Numbered from the stretch's first letter, positions 38,901 through 47,433 are shown. The stretch is 64,000 nt of DNA from Atopobium minutum (GCA_900105895.1 FNSH01000001.1:744001-808000), one strand, 5' to 3'. Notes: generated by a model not told the origin, from the letters alone. Made by a program: numbers and translations.

Positions 38901-39959
38901 CAGAGCTACCGTCAGAGCGCTTCTCGATAGTCACGCCTTCATTTAGACGGGGAACAACAACGCCAGCAGGCAGGGTAACAACAACCTTTGCATTCTTCGG
39001 ATACGCAATACCAGCAAGCCCTGGCGTACCAGCAGGTGTATTGGGATAAAACGAGAAAAAGACATTTGTACGGCGCCCAGCCCTGCTGCTGTACTTACCC
39101 AGAGGTGGTGCTGTTGGGCTTGTAGGATCGTCAACTACCATTGTTGACTCCATGCGATGTCCGTTAGGCACAAGTCCAGCCGGATTGCCTTCTGGAATAG
39201 CTACACCATCAACAGCGTCTGTCTTTTTACTAGAGAGGCCTGAAATTCCCTCACTTGAATATACGGCAAAAGGCACTGTCTTTGCTGTGAAGGTCTTGGT
39301 TGCCTTTGTCACCTCTTTACCAGCTGAGTCAAGAAGCTGTGCCTCTACTTTGATAGTATCTCCGTTTACGGCCGTATGACCATCAAACTGAAACTTCAGC
39401 GTATAAGTCAAACGCATGCCACCGGTGAGATTAGTGAAGAAGAACTGGTAATAGTAAAAATCATCGTCTTCCCACTTCTTTGTTTCTTTAGCGACTTCTG
39501 ACTTAGTGAAGGTAAGATTTTGGATTTTTTTGGTCTTTGGAACCTTAACAAGCAGCGAAGGATTGTCCAATTTATACGTTGCACCTGAAATATCAAGGTC
39601 AACAACATTTTCAATCTGCTCAAAGGTTAAATGAGTGGTATCGCCCTCGACAACTGCCTTGTCATTAAGAGAGCCAATACGAAGATCTACACGTGAGGTA
39701 TCGTCATTATTTGCAGCTAGAGCTGAGCTACGCTCTTTTGCTGCTGGAGCTTCTGGGGCACTGATATCCTGCGGTTTATCCGCAGAAACGTTATCAGTCT
39801 GATGAGACTCTTCTTCAGTAGTGGAGTTATCTGGCTCCACTGCTGTTACTGAATCAGCGGAACCCCCCCCAGTCCTTCGGCGAGTGCTTGAACAGGAATG
39901 CTCGAGAACACCAGCAAAAATGCAAGCACTGTCGTTAGCAGCCTTTTGGTCAGCTTCAT
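32965..39959 (-). CDS. Giant CnaB-repeat, sortase-anchored surface protein, currently out of frame
   Basis: The body is one open frame from 39840 to 32965 (2291 codons) with no signal peptide of its own. Upstream, an ATG at 39959 encodes a classic signal peptide (MKLTKRLLTTVLAFLLVFSS, ending VQALA). After this comes a run of eight G (39863-39870). With eight, translation stops after 37 residues; with nine or six it would continue into the body, giving about 2,330 residues. N-terminal half (about 1-1290): adhesin-like, no family recognised. Then an SdrD-type segment (GRYFFDKDKDGIYDKSKGD), a prealbumin-like domain (VEKTAAD...LAGAEFALQD), nine CnaB domains with their isopeptide Lys/Glu/Asn, a Pro/Thr linker, MPKTG in place of LPXTG, a membrane helix and a RRLTKK tail. 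Likely a host- or biofilm-binding fibre under phase variation; a sequencing error or decay is the alternative. Confidence 0.85.
33130..35967 (-). repeat. Nine CnaB domains in an A-B-C super-repeat
   Basis: Domains begin near 35967, 35620, 35296, 34970, 34674, 34356, 34076, 33752 and 33412. By the segment after the isopeptide Lys-x-Trp they fall into three types: A (SDTNNQDG or DHNNQDNKRP), B (DNNNAKGLRP) and C (GINKEAAP). The order is A-C-A-B-C-A-B-C-A, so a unit of about 940 nt (A-B-C) is present twice. Each domain keeps Lys, the Glu in YTVxE or equivalent, and a terminal Asn-Thr. Confidence 0.85.
39863..39870 (-). repeat. Poly-G(8) phase-variation tract
   Basis: Eight consecutive G on the coding strand, straight after codons for the predicted signal peptide and before the body of the surface protein. 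The number eight puts the two parts in different frames. The first stop in the signal-peptide frame is at 39846-39848. Confidence 0.8.
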
Positions 39960-40035
39960 GTTTCCCCTATTCTTACAAACCCGAACAAAGCAGTTCGAGC
40001 AGTCCATCTGTATTCAGAAGGTATATCTTTTGCTT

Positions 40036-40063
40036 TTTATATTACTTTAAGTGATCATTTCAA
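40036..40063 (-). promoter_or_regulatory. Promoter for the surface-protein gene
   Basis: -35 TTGAAA, 16-bp spacer, -10 TATAAA on the minus strand; the leader is about 70 nt with a small CGAAC/GTTCG hairpin. AGGGGAA lies just before the ATG at 39959. The 340-nt divergent region 39960-40299 holds this promoter, the three 32-bp repeats and the ATPase promoter. Confidence 0.6.
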
Positions 40064-40168
40064 GTCTACTTAATGGCCCATTTATTTTGTTATGTAGTTT
40101 TATTTTATGCATTGGTTACGTAATACCTTCATCCAAACACTGCACACAGTGTTCTAAACTCAGCCGTA

Positions 40169-40250
40169 TTGGTTGATTCCGATGTCGGAAATAACCAATT
40201 TTGGTTGATTCCTATGTCGGAAACCACCAATTTTGGTTGATTCCGAAAGT
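40169..40250. repeat. Three palindromic repeats with 32-bp period
   Basis: Copies begin at 40169, 40201 and 40233, each with TTGGTTGATTCC. The first two continue into GATGTCGGAA or TATGTCGGAA and end in ACCAA, making each an inverted repeat (TTGGT...ACCAA outer, TTCCGA/TCGGAA inner in copy 1). The third supplies the -35 box of the ATPase promoter. A period close to three helical turns would place bound proteins on one face of the DNA. Confidence 0.8.
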
Positions 40251-40261
40251 TTAGGTATACT
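40233..40261 (+). promoter_or_regulatory. Promoter for the DUF4143-type ATPase
   Basis: -35 TTGGTT, 17-bp spacer, -10 TATACT on the plus strand. The -35 is part of repeat copy 3, so a protein bound to the repeats would block it. Confidence 0.65.
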
Positions 40262-40299
40262 ATATACAAAAGATAATCACTCATGAATGGAGCTACTCT

Positions 40300-41625
40300 G
40301 TGCAAAGATATGCACTTAAAAAGCTTAAAGCCTGGCATGATTCAATGCATCGTAAGCCGCTAATCATTAGAGGCGCGCGCCAGGTTGGAAAAACATGGCT
40401 CGTAGAAGAATTTGCTAAACAAGATTTTAAGCATTTTGCCTCTATCAACTTTCTTGATAACGAGGCAATCCAACAGCTTTTCTCGGGATCATTAGAACCA
40501 AAGCGCATTCTTACCGCCTTAGGTGCCTATACCAACACCAATCTATTTGATGGGAAAACCCTTCTTTTTCTCGATGAAATACAGGAATGTCCGCGTGCCA
40601 TCACGTCGCTCAAAATGCTTTGTGAACAAACGCCTCACATACCTGTTATTGCAGCGGGGTCCTTATTAGGAGTAGCTCTTAACAGAGAAAACAATGCAGG
40701 TAGTGATACCCGCATTTCGTGGCCTGTGGGAAAAGTTAACTATCTTGATCTCTTCCCTATGACATTCTCGGAATTCCTGAGAGCTTTGGGCAAGGATAGA
40801 TTGGCAGATTTGATCACTCAAAAAGATTATGAACTCATGCACGTCATGAGCGAGTCTTTTGAAGATGCACTCCGTAGTTATTTATATGTGGGAGGCATGC
40901 CAGCCGCAGTGCAAGCCTATATCTCTACGGGATTGTTGAGCGAAGCGCGCCAAATCCAAGATGCACTTCTTATTGACTATGAGCATGACTTTTCAAAACA
41001 TGTGTCTTCACCGCTTGAAGCAGAGCACATAAGAGAGACTTGGCGTTCAGTTCCTCTACAAATTGCTCGAGAAAATGGCAGTAAAAAGTTTATATACTCT
41101 CAAGTGCGTCCTGGTGGCCGTGGGCGTGATTATAAAGATGCTATTAGTTGGCTTGCGGATGCCGGTCTTGTAACAAAGGTTAACAAAATTACCAGGCCAG
41201 GAATTCCTTTATCTGCCTACGAGGACCCCAGCAATTTTAAGCTCTATCTTCTTGATATTGGTCTTTTAGGCGCAGCATTACACCTTAACGAAAAAACGCT
41301 TTTTGATGGAGATGCCCTTTTTACTCACGCAAAGGGCGTATACAGTGAACAATTTATCTGTCAACAACTCATAGCCTCAAAAAAGCAACCCACATATTGG
41401 TCGGCAGACGGAAAACAGAACAAAGCTGAAGTTGACTTTATCTGTGAGTGTGACGGAGAAGTTATTCCTCTTGAAGTAAAGTCTGCAGCTAATGTTACAA
41501 GTAAAAGCCTTGCATACTTTGCAAAGAGCTACGCTCTTTCTCACTGCATACGCTTTTCTCTTGCTCATTACAAAGACCAGGGCTGGATGAAAAACCTTCC
41601 TTTATATGCTATTGAGTCTTTATAG
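40300..41625 (+). CDS. AAA ATPase, DUF4143 family
   Basis: 441 residues; one of only two plus-strand genes. The GTG start has GGAG 7 nt upstream. The Walker A motif RGARQVGKTWLVEEF lies at about 24-38 and Walker B LLFLDEIQE at about 89-97, with a sensor-type AAGSLLGVAL. A winged-helix-like middle part (LYLLDIGLLGAAL) leads into a C-terminal PD-(D/E)xK-like nuclease segment (AEVDFICECDGEVIPLEVKS). Such AAA_14/DUF4143 ATPases are common, often multicopy and transferred; their role is unclear (proposed in defence or DNA maintenance). The gene is AT-richer than its neighbours and converges on yacP with a 28-nt gap. Both points suggest acquisition. Confidence 0.9.
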   Translation: MQRYALKKLKAWHDSMHRKPLIIRGARQVGKTWLVEEFAKQDFKHFASINFLDNEAIQQLFSGSLEPKRILTALGAYTNTNLFDGKTLLFLDEIQECPRAITSLKMLCEQTPHIPVIAAGSLLGVALNRENNAGSDTRISWPVGKVNYLDLFPMTFSEFLRALGKDRLADLITQKDYELMHVMSESFEDALRSYLYVGGMPAAVQAYISTGLLSEARQIQDALLIDYEHDFSKHVSSPLEAEHIRETWRSVPLQIARENGSKKFIYSQVRPGGRGRDYKDAISWLADAGLVTKVNKITRPGIPLSAYEDPSNFKLYLLDIGLLGAALHLNEKTLFDGDALFTHAKGVYSEQFICQQLIASKKQPTYWSADGKQNKAEVDFICECDGEVIPLEVKSAANVTSKSLAYFAKSYALSHCIRFSLAHYKDQGWMKNLPLYAIESL

Positions 41626-41653
41626 AAAGTTTCGAAGAACTGCTTGCGTAGCT

Positions 41654-42199
41654 CTATTTACCTAACAGCTTGTTAAGCTTCTCGATAGTTGCTGCATCAA
41701 GACGATCCGCAACAGTAAGATGTTTGCGTCCTTGGTCGGCCATGGTTTGCTGCGATTCTGCCTCATCTATCTGCACATCGCTGATAAGAGCAGTGCTGGA
41801 GACACGCGTAACAGGAATACCACCAACCGTAGCCCTGATGGTGTTGTCTGAAGTTACCACCGTTACGTCGCGCTCCTCAAGGCGGCACTGCACCACCAAG
41901 CGCTCAATAACGCTGTCCGCGCTCTCTCCCGTTTTGGAGAAGATAAGCTGTACACCTGCACGGGTAAGATTGGGGCGATCCGGGCTCACGTTACCAGAAC
42001 CGTCAAACACAATAACGGGTTCAAAACGGCGCTGAGCATATGCAGCAACATCAGAAATAAGCAGCTCACGCGCCCGATCAAAGGGATCTGCCGAAAGAGC
42101 CTTTGCGGGAGGCGTATCCATAAGGCCCGTATAGCGCGGCGTCTTAAAGATAACGTTATAGCCGTCTACCACCAAAAGTTCGAGGGGCTTTTTACTCAT
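41654..42199 (-). CDS. yacP: NYN-domain ribonuclease, YacP/Rae1 type
   Basis: PIN-like nuclease of 181 residues. The NYN core begins ELLVVDGYNVIFKTPRY, with acidic residues in PVIVFDGSG and TVVTSDNTIRATVGGIPV. In Bacillus the homologue Rae1 cleaves mRNA on the ribosome. Its start overlaps the end of rlmB by 8 nt, as in the conserved cysS-rlmB-yacP order. Confidence 0.9.
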   Translation of the reverse strand: MSKKPLELLVVDGYNVIFKTPRYTGLMDTPPAKALSADPFDRARELLISDVAAYAQRRFEPVIVFDGSGNVSPDRPNLTRAGVQLIFSKTGESADSVIERLVVQCRLEERDVTVVTSDNTIRATVGGIPVTRVSSTALISDVQIDEAESQQTMADQGRKHLTVADRLDAATIEKLNKLLGK

Positions 42200-43277
42200 G
42201 CGCTACACCCTGGGCCTGGGATGTCTGGGCCTGGGCTGCCGCCGCCTCAGTTTGAGCTAAAGTGCTTTGACGCAGCCATTCGTAACACATAACCGTTGCA
42301 GCCTGGGCCACGTTGAGAGATTCTACCGAGCCACGCTGGGGCAACTTGCAGCAAAAGTCACAGTGCTTGAGCACCAGTTGAGAAATGCCTTTGCCTTCGG
42401 ATCCCATAACAAGGGCCAGACGACCACTCATAGGAGATTCCCACACGCCTTGGCTTGCGTGCTCCGTAGAGCCTACCACCCAAAATCCAGCAGCCTTGAG
42501 CTCATCAAGGGCGGAAGCCAGGTTAGAAACTTGGGCGATAGGCAGATGCAGCACGGCACCTGCAGACGTTTTATAGGCAGCAGTCCCCACACGAGCAGCA
42601 CGTGCTTTTGCAATGATCACACCCGCTGCACCAACCACCTCTGCGCTGCGCACAATGGCACCAAAATTGCCTTCGTCCGTTACGTGATCAAGCACTACAA
42701 TGAGCTCATTTTTGCTGCTTGCACGCTCAAGAATAGTGCTAAGCTCCTCATACTGGAACGGACGTGTGCGCAAAATAATCCCCTGATGAGCGCCGTGAGA
42801 CGACAGGCTATCCAAAATAGCGCGGGGTACCTCTTCTAGGGGAATACCAGCACAAGACAGACGATCTACCAGCTCTTTAAGAGACGCATCCTGTGCCGCA
42901 TTGCTCCCGGTAGCTCCCGACAAAACCAACGCTTTTGCAATGGGCAAACCGGTGTCCAGTGCTTCTACACAGGCACGCCTGCCCTCGATAAGGTCATACA
43001 GCAAGGATGTGTCGCGAGCCGCCGCATGAGTGGCACGCTGGGCATATCCCTTGCCATCAGGGCGCTTCGTATGGCGAGAAGCCCCTGAGCGCTGGGCGCG
43101 CTCTTGCCGTTTGCCTTGCTCATTGCGCTGGGCACGATCGTGGCGCTGGGTATGCTCTTGCGAAAACTTCCCGGAACGACCCTTACCCCGCGCAGCATTG
43201 CCGGAGCGTGAGCTGGAGCGAGCGCTCCCGCCAGCGCGCAAAGCGCTGGGGCGCTTGGACGAATTGGGCTTAGCCAC
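42192..43277 (-). CDS. rlmB: 23S rRNA 2'-O-methyltransferase, TrmH/SpoU family
   Basis: 361 residues. The first 90 or so are a low-complexity basic tail rich in Arg/Ser/Gly. A substrate-binding domain follows (YDLIEGRRACVEALDTGLPI), then the SPOUT knot with signatures DHVTDEGNFGAIVRSAEVVG, LALVMGSEGKGI and GSVESLNVAQAA. The product is probably Gm2251-type methylation near the P loop. The C-terminus carries a short Ala/Gln repeat (AAAAQAQTSQAQ). It overlaps cysS by 8 nt and yacP by 8 nt. Confidence 0.93.
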   Translation of the reverse strand: MAKPNSSKRPSALRAGGSARSSSRSGNAARGKGRSGKFSQEHTQRHDRAQRNEQGKRQERAQRSGASRHTKRPDGKGYAQRATHAAARDTSLLYDLIEGRRACVEALDTGLPIAKALVLSGATGSNAAQDASLKELVDRLSCAGIPLEEVPRAILDSLSSHGAHQGIILRTRPFQYEELSTILERASSKNELIVVLDHVTDEGNFGAIVRSAEVVGAAGVIIAKARAARVGTAAYKTSAGAVLHLPIAQVSNLASALDELKAAGFWVVGSTEHASQGVWESPMSGRLALVMGSEGKGISQLVLKHCDFCCKLPQRGSVESLNVAQAATVMCYEWLRQSTLAQTEAAAAQAQTSQAQGVAHE

Positions 43278-44763
43278 GAGCAGTACTCCCCTTTACGGTA
43301 AGGCGCGGACCTGCGGCGGTGTCTTCTATGGTGAGTCCAAGCGCGGCAATGGCGTCGCGGATGGAGTCTGCAAGCGCCCAGTTCTTCTCGGCACGTGCCT
43401 GCTGACGGGCATCAAGCAGAGCCTTGGCGGCTTCCTCTACAGACGTGCCCGCATAGTTAGCAAGCTGAGCGGCAAGGCCAAGCAGCTCTGACGGCAGCTC
43501 GTCGTGAGCGGAAGTAGAGAGCTTGATGCCCAATACGCCAAGCAGCTCTACCAGGGTATTTGCAGCATTTGTGGCCACAGCAGCCACCACTGTGCCCGCA
43601 TTGTGATCCAGATAGGTGTTTGCGGCGGTGGTGAGCGTAAAGATAGCAGCCAAACCGCCTGCGGTGTTGAAGTCATCGTCCATCTGGGCGATAAAGTCTG
43701 TCCGAGCTTGCGCCACAGCGGCATTTAAGGCGTTGTCCGCATCCGCAAGCTCATGCTCGGGATGCGCAGAGGCTTGAGCTGCCCAGATAAGATTGCGAAC
43801 GCAACCCTTAAGGCGCTCTAGCGTGCCCAACGTTCCCTCAAGGCGGCTAAATGAGAAGTCCAACGGAGCCCGATAATGCGTTTGGAGCATGAGCAGACGC
43901 ACAGCATCTGCAGGATACTTGTCCAGTACCTCTTTAAGCGTGTAAAAATTGCCCAGAGATTTGGACATCTTCTCACCATCCACGCGCAGCATACCCGTGT
44001 GCATCCAGGTATTTGCCAGCGGCGCATCCCAAGCACACATAGCTTGCGCGGTCTCATTTTCATGGTGAGGGAATACCAAATCCTGTCCACCCCCATGGAT
44101 GTCAATGGGTGTACCCAGATAGCGATGAATCATGGCACAGCACTCTGTGTGCCAGCCAGGACGACCTTCTCCCCAGGGGCTTGGCCAGCTGGGCTCGCCA
44201 GGTTTGGCGGCTTTCCACAGGGCAAAGTCAAAGGGATCGTGCTTGTCCTCGTTTACCTCCACACGCTCCCCCGCACGTAGCTGGTCCAAATTACGGCCAG
44301 AAAGTATGCCGTAGTTCTTTTCGGAACGTACAGAAAAATAAACGTCCCCGTTAGCGGCCACATACGCGTGGCCCTTCTTAATAAGCGTCAGGATCATATC
44401 CTGCATGGCTTGTATCTCTTGCGTAGCACGGGGCCGAATGGTAGGGTCTTCCACTCCAAAGGCATGCATGATGTCGATAAACGCACAGGAGTACTCCTCG
44501 GCCACCTGAGCAGCGCTGCGACCTTCTTCATTGGCACGATTGATGATCTTGTCGTCCACGTCTGTTAGATTTTGGGCCATGACCACGTCAAAGCCCTTGT
44601 ACTGTAGGTAGCGGCGGATGACGTCAAACGACAAAAAAGTACGAGCATTGCCAATGTGAATCTGGTCATATACCGTTGGTCCGCACACATACATGCGAAC
44701 CTTACCAGGCTCAAGGGGCACAAACTCCTCTTTTTTATGCTGCTGGCTGTTATATATAAGCAT
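43270..44763 (-). CDS. cysS: Cysteine--tRNA ligase
   Basis: Class I aminoacyl-tRNA synthetase, 497 residues. Zinc ligands are in MYVCGPTVYD, GWHTECCAM and the following His/Glu (FPHHENE). The HIGH-type motif is HIGN and the KMSKS motif reads KMSKSLGNFYT. The C-terminal helical anticodon domain is normal. It lies 72 nt after ispF; that gap contains a 16-bp tandem repeat. Confidence 0.96.
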   Translation of the reverse strand: MLIYNSQQHKKEEFVPLEPGKVRMYVCGPTVYDQIHIGNARTFLSFDVIRRYLQYKGFDVVMAQNLTDVDDKIINRANEEGRSAAQVAEEYSCAFIDIMHAFGVEDPTIRPRATQEIQAMQDMILTLIKKGHAYVAANGDVYFSVRSEKNYGILSGRNLDQLRAGERVEVNEDKHDPFDFALWKAAKPGEPSWPSPWGEGRPGWHTECCAMIHRYLGTPIDIHGGGQDLVFPHHENETAQAMCAWDAPLANTWMHTGMLRVDGEKMSKSLGNFYTLKEVLDKYPADAVRLLMLQTHYRAPLDFSFSRLEGTLGTLERLKGCVRNLIWAAQASAHPEHELADADNALNAAVAQARTDFIAQMDDDFNTAGGLAAIFTLTTAANTYLDHNAGTVVAAVATNAANTLVELLGVLGIKLSTSAHDELPSELLGLAAQLANYAGTSVEEAAKALLDARQQARAEKNWALADSIRDAIAALGLTIEDTAAGPRLTVKGSTARG

Positions 44764-44797
44764 GACGTCTCCTTGCTTATGTTTACGTGCTTACTTA

Positions 44798-44829
44798 CAG
44801 TGCTTACTCCGTGCAGTGCTTACTCCGTG
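44798..44829. repeat. 16-bp tandem repeat after ispF
   Basis: Two perfect copies of CAGTGCTTACTCCGTG on the plus strand with degenerate partial copies on both sides, between the ispF stop and the cysS start. Confidence 0.85.
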
Positions 44830-44835
44830 CGGTAC

Positions 44836-45312
44836 TTACTGTTTTTGCAAAAGGGCAACAGCCCACGCCGCAATGCCCTGTTCCTGCCCAACAAAACCGA
44901 GTTTCTCGGTAGTAGTGGCCTTGATACCCACACACTCTACCGGAACATCCATAGCACGCGCCAAATTACAGCGCATTTTCTCCCGATGCGGCGCCAATTT
45001 TGGAGCTTGGGCAGCAATGGTGCAGTCACAATCTACCAGCTCAAACCCGCGTGTACGCATGAGCAGAACCACGTTGCGCAAAAGCTCCAACGAATTTGCA
45101 TCCTTGTAGGCGGGATCGGTATCGGGGAACAGCTTGCCCAGATCGCCCTCGCGCAGCGCACCCAAAATGGCATCTGCCAATGCATGGGTGAGCACATCTG
45201 CATCTGAGTGGCCGAGAAGCCCGTGGGAGTGCGGAATGGTTACGCCGCCCAAAATAAGCTTGCGGTCCTGCACGAGCTGATGCACATCATAGCCGTGTCC
45301 AATGCGAAGCAC
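44836..45312 (-). CDS. ispF: 2-C-methyl-D-erythritol 2,4-cyclodiphosphate synthase
   Basis: Fifth enzyme of the MEP isoprenoid pathway, 158 residues. It begins MLRIGHGYDVHQLVQDRKL; zinc ligands Asp and His in GHGYDVH and His in LLGHSDADVL are present, as are DTDPAYKDANS and TTEKLGFVGQEQG. It overlaps ispD by one base, giving an ispD-ispF pair. Confidence 0.96.
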   Translation of the reverse strand: MLRIGHGYDVHQLVQDRKLILGGVTIPHSHGLLGHSDADVLTHALADAILGALREGDLGKLFPDTDPAYKDANSLELLRNVVLLMRTRGFELVDCDCTIAAQAPKLAPHREKMRCNLARAMDVPVECVGIKATTTEKLGFVGQEQGIAAWAVALLQKQ

Positions 45313-46127
45313 TACAGCTCACCCCCGGTTGCCGCCTTGGCAAAACGATCCAGCAACACGGCCTCCGCAAGAATAAGATCTTCGGGGACCGTCACCTTTA
45401 TATTAGCAGCCGGGGTGGCCACCACCTCTACCACCGCACCAAAGTGTTCCATGAGCGAGGCATCATCTGTAGCCACAAGGGCGTGCACGCGCGCCTGCCT
45501 ATGGGCATCAAGAATTGCTTCACGACCAAAAGTCTGCGGAGTTTGTGCATACCAATAGCAGGAGCGATCAGGGGTTTGCACCACGGTGCCCTGCTCGACA
45601 ATTTTAAGCGTGTCCGTTGCAGGATGCGCAAGCAGTGCTCCATCTGCACCAGCGCGCACGCGAGCAATGGTGTCCTCTATGCCTTCGGGCGTTACCAAAG
45701 GACGTGCCGCATCATGAATGGCCACATACTGCGCTGATTGCGGAGAGCGTAACAAACCTGAATAGCAGGATTCTTGGCGCGTTGCACCCGCGGAAGCAAA
45801 ATAGACAGGCTTATGCAGCGTGAGAATATCAACCGTCTGAGCACGTACCTCATCCATGCGTTGTGGCGCGCAGACGATCACAATGCAAGAAATAGAGGGT
45901 GCTTCATCAAACGCAAGGATCGACCAGCTAATAAGGGGTAACCCACATAGATCCACAAACTGCTTTGAGCGCGGGCCCCCAAAGCGAAGACCGCGACCAC
46001 CAGCAACAATAATGGCACAGGTATCTGGGTTGGTTTGAAAGCCATCCAAAGGCTGAGGCTGTGCTTGTACCTGTGGCACAGAACCACCCAGCGGCTGTAC
46101 AGCCTGTTGTTCTACGGCGCACCTCAC
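45312..46127 (-). CDS. ispD: 2-C-methyl-D-erythritol 4-phosphate cytidylyltransferase
   Basis: Third enzyme of the MEP pathway. The nucleotide-binding signature IIVAGGRGLRFGGPRSKQF starts at about residue 39, later AIHDAARPLV. Starting from the GTG at 46127 gives 271 residues with a Gln/Pro-rich leader of about 35 residues not typical of the family, so an internal start is possible. It begins 2 nt after disA. Confidence 0.92.
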   Translation of the reverse strand: MRCAVEQQAVQPLGGSVPQVQAQPQPLDGFQTNPDTCAIIVAGGRGLRFGGPRSKQFVDLCGLPLISWSILAFDEAPSISCIVIVCAPQRMDEVRAQTVDILTLHKPVYFASAGATRQESCYSGLLRSPQSAQYVAIHDAARPLVTPEGIEDTIARVRAGADGALLAHPATDTLKIVEQGTVVQTPDRSCYWYAQTPQTFGREAILDAHRQARVHALVATDDASLMEHFGAVVEVVATPAANIKVTVPEDLILAEAVLLDRFAKAATGGEL

Positions 46128-46129
46128 GC

Positions 46130-47191
46130 TTAGCGCTTTCCGTGCATCTTAAGCAGGCTGTCTGCCAAAATGACCGAGTTACGAACACCAATCTCATCCA
46201 GATGCTCAGGATTTTGTTGAATGTCATCCAGCAACTCTTGCAGTGAGCCGTACTCATCCACGATTTTATCGGCCATGCCTTCCCGCACCACGGAAATGCG
46301 CGAAAGGGTACGCAGACCCAAGGGGATCATGACGCTGTCTTCTGTGCGGTCCGTGTATCCCAACACCGCAGCAACATTTTTAGCGTCCAGGTCATTTTTG
46401 GCAGCCAATGCCTGGAACTGCTTGCGAATATTGTGCGCTTCCTCCACGGTAGAACAGCTGGAGTAGTCACGGATCATAAGGTTATACTCATTGTCCATAT
46501 TGCCTACCAGCTGCAAGCGCTGCATCTCTACCGTACGCCCCTCGGCGCCAAGCTGTGCAATGATGTCTTGCAAACTTTGGTCGGTAACGCTCAGCAGCTC
46601 AAACTGGTTGTAGATGCTCACAATATCGCCCAGCGTTACGTAATTATCCAGCTCTAACGAGGTCAAACGCAACAAACTACGGTCCAGGGTTTGGCGCGTT
46701 GTTTGCAGCGTTGCCAAAAGCTGGCTTACACGCGTCATAAGCTCAGCAACACCAAGCAGCTGATATGAACGTCCCTTTACGTAGATGTTCACTACTTGGC
46801 GGCGTTCGGATACCGAGACAACCATGGCGTCGGTAAGCAAACTCATACGAGCAGCTGTACGATGCCGCATGCCCGTTTCTGTTGTAGGCAAAGACGGATC
46901 TGGATTGAGATGAAAATTGGCACGCAGAATTTGCGTCAGGTCGTGATCGATAACGATCGCACCATCCATCTTTGACAGCTCAAACAGGCGGTTTGCCGTA
47001 AAAGAAATGTTGAGCGGAAAGCCATCATTGCCCGCAGCTAGCACGCGGTCCGAATCTCCTACGCAGATAAGAGCACCCAGATTAGCCGCAATGATCATAT
47101 CCAATGCGTGGCGCAAGGCGGTTCCGGGAGCAGTAAGGCGGATGGCCTCATCAAGGGAACCTTCAACCGCGGCATCCAAAGGCTTCTCCAT
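46130..47191 (-). CDS. disA: DNA integrity scanning diadenylate cyclase DisA
   Basis: Makes the second messenger c-di-AMP from two ATP and responds to DNA branch structures. The DAC domain occupies about 10-150 with DGAIVIDHD and GMRHRTAARM. A helical linker and a C-terminal HhH DNA-binding domain (about 285-353, IVDEYGSLQELLDDIQQNPE, LDEIGVRN) follow. AAAGGAG precedes the ATG. The usual neighbour radA is absent between clpC and disA. Confidence 0.95.
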   Translation of the reverse strand: MEKPLDAAVEGSLDEAIRLTAPGTALRHALDMIIAANLGALICVGDSDRVLAAGNDGFPLNISFTANRLFELSKMDGAIVIDHDLTQILRANFHLNPDPSLPTTETGMRHRTAARMSLLTDAMVVSVSERRQVVNIYVKGRSYQLLGVAELMTRVSQLLATLQTTRQTLDRSLLRLTSLELDNYVTLGDIVSIYNQFELLSVTDQSLQDIIAQLGAEGRTVEMQRLQLVGNMDNEYNLMIRDYSSCSTVEEAHNIRKQFQALAAKNDLDAKNVAAVLGYTDRTEDSVMIPLGLRTLSRISVVREGMADKIVDEYGSLQELLDDIQQNPEHLDEIGVRNSVILADSLLKMHGKR

Positions 47192-47209
47192 GTGTGCTCC
47201 TTTACCTTG

Positions 47210-47239
47210 TTGTTAGTACGCTTCACTCACTGCTGTCAA
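47210..47239 (-). promoter_or_regulatory. Candidate promoter for disA operon
   Basis: -35 TTGACA, 18-bp spacer, -10 TAACAA on the minus strand. It would give a leader of only about 12-15 nt before the disA ATG. Confidence 0.45.
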
Positions 47240-47325
47240 TAGACAGATACATTTAGTATAGCGCCTGAAGCGCAGGGGCTTTCCCCCGTGCAGCATCTCT
47301 CTGTAAAACCTTTGTTGCACATAAG

Positions 47326-47400
47326 CCGGCACCAGGGACCTACTAGCACAGGCCCAGAAGCTAGCACAGGGACCTGGTGCAGGCGCAGGGACCTGGTGCA
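47326..47400. repeat. Short direct and inverted repeats after clpC
   Basis: Two 18-bp direct copies of GC(A/G)CAGGGACCTGGTGCA lie at 47364 and 47383. An inverted partner (GGCACCAGGGACC) lies at about 47328, and CTAGCACAGG occurs twice in related form. The region is the 242-nt gap between clpC and disA. Some of it could fold into a GC-rich hairpin after clpC. Confidence 0.75.
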
Positions 47401-47433
47401 AACCGCCAAATCCCTACGCAGACATCGACAGCC

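Noticed and set aside
32965..39840. Starting the surface protein at the GTG at 39840
   Set aside because: This would leave a wall-anchored protein without a signal peptide and without a ribosome binding site; a perfect signal peptide lies just upstream in another frame across the G tract.
40169..40250. The regular 32-bp repeats as a CRISPR array
   Set aside because: Copies are adjacent with no unique spacers, are palindromic and degenerate, and no cas genes are near; an operator explains them better.
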